64,000 bases of DNA, from the NCBI GenBank assembly GCA_036245805.1, contig BTRK01000002.1, positions 26,095,067 to 26,159,066 on the forward strand, in the 5' to 3' direction. Both the position numbers and the translations under genes were made by a program. This document shows positions 37,601 to 45,500 of this stretch, in pieces. The stretch is from Pristionchus mayeri. Lineage: Eukaryota > Nematoda > Chromadorea > Rhabditida > Neodiplogasteridae. A model generated the notes under the pieces. That model was not told the DNA's origin. It saw only the letters and a program-made list of their open reading frames with translations, and made no database searches. Positions within the stretch are counted from its first letter, which is position 1, and each line of letters begins with the position of its first letter.

Positions 37601-40600
37601 ATTGTATACGTAAGTCACAAAATTGTCATCTTCTAAACCTTTCACTTTCTAAATAATACATTCAGAAGAATTCAAGCGAAAGTTTGCAATAATAATCGCC
37701 ATAGAGAACAGAAGATCTCAATCTTTAGAGGATGAATCTTCTGTTGAAGGCAAGATTCTGCGACTGGAAAAGTCGATGGCCGACAAGTGGAATACGATGC
37801 TGTACCAAGTACTTTGTTTAATACGGTTTAGTGTTGTGCAACATTATCATTATTTTATGGTAGGTATCAGTTGCGCTAAAAAGTTGAAGATCTGAGTTAT
37901 CTAACGCCCCTAAACCTGAGCAAAAAAATTGATAATGTGATCTATAATATTTTGCGAATACTTAAAGCAAGATAAAGTGAGCAAAAATGTATGTACAAAT
38001 GCTGAAAAAAGTACAAATTTCCTCTTTTCGATGGATCAAAGTATGAAGATACAAAGTAATTCTTGCAAAATTCAGGCCCATGACACGATGCCTTCATTTT
38101 ACGCATCTTCTCATGATCTCTTTCTCGGATTCACAGTCAATGGGATGAACGGAGTTGCATTAGTGGATTCAGGTACTTTGTGCTTCGCGCATCATTGATG
38201 AAAGATTGCAATATTATATAATACGTATTTACAAAAAAAGGCGTCCACCTTGTAGTTGCACGCGTACAGTGATTGACTTGCATCTCGCGTATCTTCAACG
38301 CCCACTTTGCTTTGCACCTTATGCCTTCCTTATTCCAGTCGCGTACTCTGGTGATTTCTCGAAATCTCTGCGGCTTTTATGGCGAAAATGCGGCAATCAG
38401 GAAGATATGAAAGCTTGCGCAATGCATCCCAATGCGGTATTCTAGTTCGCTAGAAGGAACGGATGTGATGTTCTAGTTGGGTAGAGGGATCAAGGAGGTG
38501 CCAGACCAAAATATGTGGCAGACTCAGCAAAGCGTGAATAGACATTGAAGAGTCGTGGGGATAAAGTGTCTTCCAAATCTTCACTTGCATGGGGACCACA
38601 TCTTCGTTCACTCTGATGAGGGTCGAAGACGACAGCTGAAGGGCAGTCATGCAGATTATTGAATAGGAAATGGCATCACGAGGATTTGATCTTAGAAGAT
38701 AACGACTTGTTATGATACGGGGAGTCGAAGGCGAGATCTGGGGAGGCATGTGACGTTTCCAAAATTTGGATTGTGGTGTTTTTGGAGGATCATTTTATGA
38801 AAGACTAAAACGGAGCTCGCGTTAAGTGTTTTTACCTATTCCAATTCGGTCATTCCTAAAATGAGAGGCCTGTTATATATACCGATAACAGTTAATTAAT
38901 CATAACGCAAAATAAGTCATAACCCATAATTAATTATTCTTATATACATAACAAATATAATTAAATCAAGAGCTCAAGCAACGTCGATGCACCCTTCGTT
39001 TGCTGAAAAAGCCAAATTGAGACATCTAATTGATACGAGAACCGAGAATCGTAGACAATATACTGGAACAGGCGGAATGGAAATGTCTGACGGACGCATC
39101 TTTAAGTGTACGTTTGCGCTGGCAAATAGGTTCACGCTGTGTCTCAACGCTCGCGTAATTGTAAGCGTCAGAGCATACAAACAAAATACGAAATAATAAT
39201 TGACGGATACGCTTGCGAGCAAAGTTTAAAATATCGAATACAATCGTTCAGGTTTCATCGAGATATCAGGCAGGAAATTCCTAGCCGGCTTAGATGTCTT
39301 TAAATACCGACATGATATGATCATTGGCATCGATTTTATGCACCGTCATGGTTGCACCATCGACATGGCTAGATAGGTTGGTTATCTTATTTATATTTTG
39401 TTTTAAAAAAGAGTGTCAGTAACCTTAAACGTTTGACGCTGTCGTAACTATGACCTATCCCGCCCTCCAAAGATCATACCGCGAGCTAGGAGGTAGACAA
39501 GCATCGTTTGCTTAGATCAATGGGTGCAATGTGATCGGGAGATTTCGGGTTCGATTCTCACCAAATATTTTGTCAGATCTTCAAGATATTTGATTTCCCC
39601 ACTTCCCTGCCCTACAAGCCTCCTTGGCATTCTGCCAACCAATTGTAACTCGGTTCAAAAATATGAATGTGAAATTTTCAGAATCTCTTATGGTTGTGCA
39701 AAGTTTGGCCATGGTTATGACAGCGTCACAAGTTCAACTTTGCTGACGCTCCTTCTTTAATAGATGCTAGAAAATACAACAATCATCACAATTGCTCTCT
39801 ATCTTCTTTCTGGTTAAAATTGTGTGTCTGAGTGTCTCAAATTTCCTTGCATACGAATATCTCGAAAACGTGAAAAGAGAATCTCAAGAATGTATCATTG
39901 AACATTTGAAGAACATAGAAGATAGGCCTTTCACAGTATTAAGCCCCGTGCAAAAGCAAAAGCCCTTTTCGCGCTCTTTTTTCAAGTTGAAAAGGCTGCG
40001 AATTTGCTCTTGCACGGAATTTTAGCTTAATGTATCGAGTTTTAATATCAACCAATTGTGTAACCTAGAACAATGGGCCTCTGAAACCGTTTCCATTTCA
40101 TAGTGTTTGTGAAACACAAATGACCCTAATATTTTTCGAGGCACGGAAGTGGTCGATTCATTCATGTGTCTATAGTGATGAGAATGGATAAGATAATTGC
40201 ATGTAACAAAAAACCGACGAGCTCCCCAATGAACATTTCAAAAAGTGCTGACGGACCCCCAGAAGAGAGATATCGTGGCCTACCAAAAATTGCTTGCACT
40301 AGAGTGAGCATATCACGCCTCTCACGAGAGAATCGAGCTGAGCCAGGGAATGGAGAGAAATTCATGAAGTGAGTTCTAACCGGATTTGGGCATCCTGAGG
40401 CATGTCTAACAATCCCCCAAAGTCTCATTGTGCAGTCTTCACTTTGGAGGTCCCTGCATCGGGTCGGATCTAGGCACCTCCTTCTTTGAAGGCCCATTTC
40501 GCGCCTCTCGTGAAAGATATGCGAAAATAGCCCTCTGAGTGACCCACACTCATTTTAGAGCTCTATCGATCTATGTAGAGCATTTTGTCTGAAAGTCGAT

Positions 40601-43600
40601 TTTAACAGTTGCACACAGTAGGCTAATTTTCTAAAAAGTGTAGATAAAGAAGCAGCGAATTTTCCCATAGGTTGTGTGGTTTTTCCTGAGCTATCGAATA
40701 AGTGGTTTGTTCCAAAAAATTCGGGTGCAAGGGTTAGAGTTAAGGCCTTTTTTTCGCTTTCGTATCATTTGAATCTATTTTTCTTCATAAGACAATGCGC
40801 TACAGACCGCTCTCACTGCTCGTTAAGCCAAGAATGATCGAGTCTCACCCAACTTTACTGTTGTAAAATAGCTTCAAATTGACGGAAAAGGTATAAAGAC
40901 CTTAACTCTAACCCTAGCACCCGTATTTTTTGAAACAAACCACTCATTCGATCGCGCTGGGAAAACTCTACAGTATGCTAAAAAAACCAGCTGCTTCTTT
41001 ACCTACACTTTTGAGAAAATTGACATGATGTGTACCACTGTTAAAATCAACATTCAGACAAAATTAACTATATCGATCGATAGAGCTCGAAAAATGAGTA
41101 GGGTTCACTCAGAGGTCACTTTGGCTATATCTCCAAATATAAGCGCGATACGAGCTCTTAAAGTGAGTGATGCCGAGATAAGGCATGATGTAGTGAGCCG
41201 GAAAATGATGTATGCACAATGAGGCTTTGGAGGTCAATTAGGCGTGCATCAGGATGACCAAACACGGGTTGAACACATTTGACGATTTCAGTTCCATTCC
41301 CAAGAATGACGATTCTAGCTCGATTCTCTAATGAGAGGCGTGATATCTAGAGACCCCAGGCTCCGCCCACTTAGGAGGAGAAAATGGCGCGTCGAAATAT
41401 GGTTCTCTAACTGACGTAGCGAATACTAATCCAAAAAATATGTATTGGGTCTTTGGAGCAGACTGTTTCATAGAGTAATGTACAGGGTGCGGAGAAAGTA
41501 TGGCAAAAATATTTAACCATGTATTTTCTTTCAAAACCATCGCACACTTTTGAAACGGTACACAGCATTTATCAGAGCTATTAGGAACATAACAACGATA
41601 GGTTATTCTATTTGACCTCCGTTAGCCTTGATGACAGCCTTGATAATTCTTTATCATGCGATATGATAAGGTGATTAGGAGTAAATGTTACAGGCAACTT
41701 ATAAGCATGATAATACGATGTCATATCTAGATGACAAAGGGGATACGATCAATTACAAATGACAGTGAATTAGAGAGCCTTGAGACGAGAAGGAACTGAC
41801 TCGACGATGGCCCGAAGGTACTTCTTATCGATCTTGTTCCATGCCTTCTAAAGGGAGTTCTTGAGACTCTCCAGATTGGCGGGTGGAGCAAACATCCTTC
41901 TCCAGAACCGACCACACACTAATGTCGAGGGGATTCAAATAGGGGCTGTTGGAGGGCCATTCATTCGATGGAATGACATCCGAAAGATGGAACACCAGTT
42001 CTGGGTGAGTTTTGCGGAATGGGCAAGTGCAGAATCTTACTGGAAGGTCTAATGGCGCCCTTTGAAGTGGAAACGTGACCAGGGCAGGAGAGTCTTCTCC
42101 AGGATCTGCTTGATGTAGTAGTGCTTATCGACCTTCACACCGGGCTTGACGAAAATAAGGGGAGTCTTGCCGGTGGCACACACTCCTGCCCAAACCATCA
42201 CTGACTGCGGGTGGGAAACTCGAGAGACGGTTTTGCCCTAGCATTGGCTTGCTGGGCAGACTGGGCAATCACTCTCGTGTTCTGACTAGAGTGCGGAGAT
42301 GAAGAGTGACGAGTGAGAGAACGGATGCACATTGAGATCATCTCTTCTTGAAGAGTGAGAGGGAGCGACGCCTCTTCAAGAAGAGAGGGGTTCTCTTCTT
42401 GCAGAGAAAGGAGAAAGATTGGTGTTTCTCTAATTTAATTCGTTTTCTGTGGTTCAAATGATGTAAGCATTTGCGAAATGTGATTTGCATAGTGTGTCAA
42501 CGGCAGTCAACAATGGAGATGCAGAAAAAGGCAACACTTGGCCTCTCCGCAAGTCCATACCAGCTTAGTTGGGTTCTAGGGTCGGTCTGGGGACGTCAGG
42601 AAAGGGAGAAGAGCACAAAAGGGGTAAGGCACGCATAATTGCATTCGAAATTAGAAGGGATCGTTCAATGGAGTCCAATCTGGACTTGTTATACGTGCGC
42701 ATGGACAATGGAGGTGGGGACAGTAATCTAGCCGAGGGATGTAGAGGGTGGCTGCGCAATGCAAATAGGCTAGCACAATGCATCAAAAAGGTGATTTCAT
42801 TTGTTTAAAATTGTGTGAAAGAGCTCTGCTCTTCAAGAAGACTCTCTCGCTCCTCTGGAAGAGCTCGCCCATCCCTCCCTCTCTTCATCATTCGTCATTC
42901 GACCGCTCAAAAGAGCGGTGAACTCTTCCTCTTCCTCTTCATCTCCGCACTCTAGTTCTAACTGTTGAAAGCCTACTCCACCGTGAACATCTTCACATCC
43001 GAGTAGACAGTCGTGAGATGTTCGGCCCACGCCAGAAGCTTCTTGCATCTCTTCAGTCTCTTTTCCTTGTGAATGCCAGTCAGACCATGGCCCTTACGTA
43101 TCTTGTAAGGGTAGGGCATGAGTCCAGAATGGACGATCTTGCGCACTGAATGCTCGTCAATACCGAGATCACGGGCCATCTTTCTCATGGATCGCTCGGG
43201 ATTGTGTGCGACTCGCTTCTGCATAATTGTCTTGTACTTGCGAGTGACAGCGGAGGAAGGTCTGCCCATTCTAAGACGGTCCTTAGTCGTGCCCAGCTCC
43301 ATGAAACGGCGGATGGTCTTGAAAACAGTAGGATGGCAAACACGGAGTTTCTTCGTGATTGAACCAACGGTCTCGCCGGTGCTCCAAAGGTCAATAATTA
43401 TTGGCGGAATTGGTGGGGTCGAACCATGACTACGGGAAACAATTTAAAATTGCGCCTTGAATACACCGAATGATTAGTTAAAACCTGTTATAACATGTAT
43501 TAACAGGTTTCCAGGACTGATGAAATATTTGAGTTCAAACTTTGTTTCCATACTTTCTCCGCACCCTGTTAGCATAGTTGGTATAAGGGAGGATTCTATC

Positions 43601-44919
43601 CATCCCTCTCCGTTCCTTACCCACAGCCTCCTAGTGTTGTTTGGTCCCAATTCCGATGAGGATTATACATGTGGCGAGTCCGGTTGTGCGGTTTTCCCCA
43701 AATGCTCCTTCACTTATTGCTATAATTGTTTCTTTGTAAAAGTTTATAGGTGCAAATAACCACCTCGTGGTATTTCGTAGTCATCAATAGGTTCCAATAT
43801 GCGATATTTCACAATTCAATGTTCGTCCAATAAACGTTAAAAACGAGCAAAAGGTAAATACAGGCATGGAAAATCGAACCCACGGTAGCAAAAGACACAT
43901 TTTTTCACAACCCACTTGGCCATGGAAGCGATGGCAAGGGCCCCTTGAGAGTCGGTGATATGCTCACTCTCGTGCAAGCAATTTTTGGTAGGTCACGATA
44001 TCTCTCTTCCGGGGGCCCGTCAGCACTTTTTTGAAAAGTTCGTTGGGGTTCCCAATAGACACCATTTCGACGTATATCGCTCATTTTCTGTAATTTTAAA
44101 ACAAGGAATGACCTCTCCTTGTCGGTACAAATTTCAAATTAGTTCCTCAACCGGTTCCTGAGTTATGAATATAAACTTAGGTGCAGCCTACATGCAGCCT
44201 GGCCCTACCGATCAAATTGACGCAAACTGAAGTTGACCATGATGATCAGCACCCTTAAAAACCCCCCTTTTCTCAATTTTCGAAAAATCGCTGTACCAGA
44301 CCCCTGGGGACATTGCTCGATTCTTACGGCTTCATATATGATATATATACTAAAATATTTCAGACTAATAACAACTTTCATGCCGAGTTTCAATCAGACG
44401 TCGAAGTCAAGGAGGTTAAACACCATGGTCGGTTGATTCATATTTTAGCCATCACAGTTACTAGAGACATGGAGTTATTGGGTCTAACAACATTATAGAC
44501 CTACCTGTATTCGATATGCAACATTTGTCTATTTCAGCATACATCCCTCAGTCGTTCACGTTGGACGAAGACAAGCTTTCTGAGCTCACTTCCATGGGCT
44601 TCGACAAGAACGATGCAACGGACGCTCTCGCAGTAAGCTGAAGCAATTTTTTAATTATTTGTACGTCTATGAAGAAAGTTCCAAAAATAGAGAATTCCGA
44701 GCTTAACCTACATTGTAAATACGAAATTATTTATGTCCATATGCATTATGGTGAGGGTTTGGATCCAAGCATGTATTATCAGTAAATCATGAGGGAGACA
44801 TATGGCTGGTCACTCAATCTATCTCTTTACAGAGCAGCGCGAATGATATGTCTCTAGCTATGAGACAATTAAGAAGAGCACAAGATAACTCCAAGACTCC
44901 AAGACCAACATACTTATGA
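22675..44919 (+). CDS. ddi-1: DDI1 homologue (UBL - retropepsin - UBA), with very long introns
   Basis: UBL exons: 22675-22770 (ATG 22675, MIRISVYGGYINNKLVCLEL), 23163-23240 and 23357-23428, all phase 0. Linker exons: 37281-37424 and about 37676-37808 (charged, coiled-coil-like). Protease exons: 38076-38172 (LVDSG catalytic motif), 38973-39107 (GAQATSMHPSFAEKAKL, HLIDTR, GRIFKC) and 39252-39367 (MIIGIDFMHRHGCTID). UBA exons: 44538-44632 (LSELTSMGFDKNDATDALA) and 44833-44919, stop TGA. This is the order of DDI1, a ubiquitin-dependent aspartyl protease. Exons of 97 and 135 nt are identical in length and phase to the minus-strand paralogue. Problems: the last protease exon ends at ATG|gctaga, a GC rather than GT donor, and reading through meets TAG. 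The UBA exon needs one base from an unseen preceding exon, and the phase of the 37676 exon is uncertain. The intron 23429-37280 contains a LINE and a 12.5-kb transposon. The symbol is by similarity only. Confidence 0.7.
23505..24148 (-). mobile_element. 3' half of a non-LTR retrotransposon (LINE)
   Basis: A minus-strand open frame (23627-24160) gives the C-terminal part of a LINE reverse-transcriptase polyprotein: TYVRPILEYCSELWSP followed by RVQRKFTKFVLLKCG and a terminal domain of the CR1/jockey-like kind. The 3' tail (ends about 23505, TTTATCATGCG on the plus strand) recurs as a stub at 41644-41776. The matching 5' part is at 36665-37062. The 12.5-kb element lies between them. Confidence 0.8.
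24149..24815. repeat. left terminal inverted repeat of the 12.5-kb element
   Basis: It matches 36040-36660 in reverse complement. Shared landmarks are GGGTTGCAAAAATGCCGT near the outer end, a MAQLERSWCTFRKMPDRPQK frame shadow in both arms, and TCTAGATAGTTAGTTCTCAG near 24715. The left arm carries about 60 extra bases near 24560-24620. Confidence 0.85.
25995..30120 (+). pseudogene. 5' fragment of a DOP1/PAD-1 (dopey) gene, internally deleted
   Basis: Exons are 25995-26087 (QYVIAVVKALKSFENT...WADIISALGKLAK), 26272-26365 (KRLSQCLHPALPMG), 26605-26733 (GVHQKALETY...), 26957-27073 (LGSPSVRLPALIYV), about 27241-27377, 27499-27608, 27715-27829, 28270-28402, 28514-28592, 28762-28839, 28989-29069, 29546-29650, 29847-29953 and 30066-30120. 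These are the N-terminal landmarks of DOP1, the large (about 2,000+ residue) Golgi/endosome trafficking protein that partners MON2. Introns are kept, so the copy arose at DNA level. Missing: about 60-70 residues expected between exons 3 and 4, and the block expected after LVQRNLLDLL. Within the 27241 exon the frame shifts before LQENENKEEDEERR. The gene stops after LADDSLSAEK, and the large C-terminal part is absent. No start codon was found. It lies wholly inside the 12.5-kb element. Confidence 0.75.
30456..35402 (-). CDS. THAP-domain protein with Kolobok-like DDE transposase core
   Basis: Exons (minus strand): 35172-35402, 34538-34643, 33973-34308, 33737-33889, 32586-32724, 32467-32540, 32166-32297, about 31763-32128, 31190-31370 and 30456-31097. 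Residues 1-65 form a THAP zinc finger (C-x2-C at CIAC, then CHNHF as C-x2-H, with a conserved W). Next comes a region with CHECG and CNVC pairs. The core has VAVDGRYSHMGHT (first Asp), MEKEGV, SLVSDNDGKIKKMMEDHP (second Asp), CDFWHLVKGLNK and CENFNSVLNLYAPK (candidate Glu), then LAVMHHNT. The tail is very acidic with an RGRGRG stretch. DNA-mediated transposition of its own element is the likely role. Oddities: nine introns, which is many for a transposase, and the junction near 32129-32165 does not keep phase, so a frameshift or misplaced border exists there. A domesticated host gene is the main alternative. Confidence 0.75.
31421..31734. mobile_element. 314-bp MITE with Tc1/mariner-like ends
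   Basis: Ends read TCAGGTTGAGTCATAAG and CTTATGACTAATA, share the inner core ATAAGTTTTTTCCAATTTT, and are flanked by TA on both sides. It sits in the intron 31371-31762 of the THAP gene. Its sequence is homologous along its length to the two halves of the 58873-61712 element. Confidence 0.8.
32857..33662 (+). other. possible small plus-strand exons, low support
   Basis: Three pieces have acceptor and donor sites: 32857-about 32915 (ETIGGMTEAEEEGLFGSKI), 33498-about 33559 (CRASRNLLKKSRSKLEEFQR) and about 33615-33662. They are antisense to an intron of the THAP gene and interrupted by the 117-bp tandem repeat. No family is recognised; they may be chance. Confidence 0.2.
33001..33403. repeat. 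117-bp tandem repeat, about 3.4 copies
   Basis: Copies begin at 33001, 33118, 33235 and 33352 with TACCGTACCTAATCGATAG and differ at only a few positions. Each unit contains several TACCGTA motifs. It lies in an intron of the THAP gene. Confidence 0.9.
36040..36660. repeat. right terminal inverted repeat of the 12.5-kb element
   Basis: Reverse complement of 24149-24815. The outer end is GAGAGTCTC at 36652-36660, followed by the TTAG duplication at 36661-36664. Homology fades below about 36040. Confidence 0.85.
36661..37062 (-). mobile_element. 5' half of the split LINE: reverse transcriptase palm
   Basis: The minus strand carries the RT catalytic box ILYADDVKLW, followed by LDILFKWSTDWGL and NCKTETMLIG, typical of non-LTR reverse transcriptases. 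The frame is closed by a stop near 36724, but homology continues in another frame (ISSKISKARSRC...) up to the TTAG at 36661-36664. There the 12.5-kb element interrupts it. It is a dead fragment: the endonuclease and N-terminal RT parts are missing. Confidence 0.8.
39506..39562 (+). repeat. tRNA-like sequence (SINE-like), copy 1
   Basis: A D-arm-like GCTTAGATCAATGGGTGC is followed at proper distance by a B box, TCGGGTTCGATTCTC. No complete acceptor stem is seen, so this is not called as a functional tRNA. Confidence 0.4.
40311..41345. repeat. 1.0-kb foldback element in a DDI1 intron
   Basis: The two halves are imperfect reverse complements around 40828 (ATCACGCCTCTCA near 40313 is mirrored near 41343). 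Divergence between the arms is higher than in the other foldbacks, so it is older. Sequence related to one arm recurs at 48835-49190. The flank 40200-40300 recurs inverted at about 43930-44060. Confidence 0.8.
41483..43568 (-). mobile_element. Tc1/mariner-like transposon with dead transposase
   Basis: A 21-base terminal inverted repeat, CAGGGTGCGGAGAAAGTATGG, starts at 41483 and its complement ends at 43568. The minus strand (42973-about 43430) encodes the paired HTH N-terminus (RKMARDLGIDEHSVRKIV...). Further on come VMVWAGVCATGKTPL and, after a stop, DSALAHSAKLTQNW, which are DDE-domain blocks. Several stops and a shift break the frame. A LINE stub is inserted near the 3' end (41644-41776). 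The middle, about 42290-42960, contains GA-rich sequence unlike a transposase, suggesting another insertion. Confidence 0.85.
41644..41776 (-). mobile_element. 5'-truncated LINE stub with target duplication
   Basis: 133 bases match the 3' tail of the LINE at 23505-24148. The stub is flanked by GCCTTGA at 41637-41643 and again at 41777-41783, a 7-bp target-site duplication inside the Tc1-like transposase. Confidence 0.85.
43868..43925 (-). repeat. tRNA-like sequence (SINE-like), copy 2
   Basis: The minus strand reads ATGGCCAAGTGGGTTGTG (A-box-like) followed by GTGGGTTCGATTTTCC (B-box-like). The stems are incomplete. Confidence 0.4.
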
Positions 44920-45500
44920 CAATCATTCGCTAGTCATTTGTATGTGGCATTCCTAATCGTAGAATATATAATTTTCAATTTTCAATTAATCGCATTATTT
45001 CGTACTTAAATATAATTTGCGAATAAGTTTATTTCTAATGGAATTGAATCATCATGTGTAAGCATGATTATGCTTCACTTATATAAACAACACTAATGAG
45101 TGATAGCAACTTTTAATTTTGTAGGACATGCCCATGAGACAAAAGGTTTCATTCGTTAGGTCGTGAACCATTTTAACCGAAGTGAAGTATGCAGTTCTCA
45201 CTATCAAACCATTCCGTTCTCTAATATACTTTAGAATGGAGATTTGACGTTCAATCGTCATCAAGCGTGACGCAGGTCTCAAATCCGAAATCGAGCATTG
45301 GATCAGATTTTATCGATCAAGGAGTCATGGGCCCAATCCACACCCGTACGCTTTCCCCCCCCCCCCCCCTAATCCCTCCTCACTCCATTGGACGGCCCCT
45401 CAGTTGTTATCTACCCCCATGCCTTTTCATCCCTTTCTCTTCGCCGTCTAACCTCTCTCCCCCTTATCTAGACTCCGCCCAGACAGGCAGCGCAGCAGCG
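44920..45500. other. intergenic region
   Basis: Nothing coding is recognised. A poly-C run of about 16 bases lies near 45353-45368. Confidence 0.3.

Noticed and set aside
3886..44919. Alternative genetic code reading TAA or TAG as an amino acid
   Set aside because: Most genes here end normally at TAA, TAG or TGA, and the damaged gene also has a frameshift and a lost donor, so decay explains it better.
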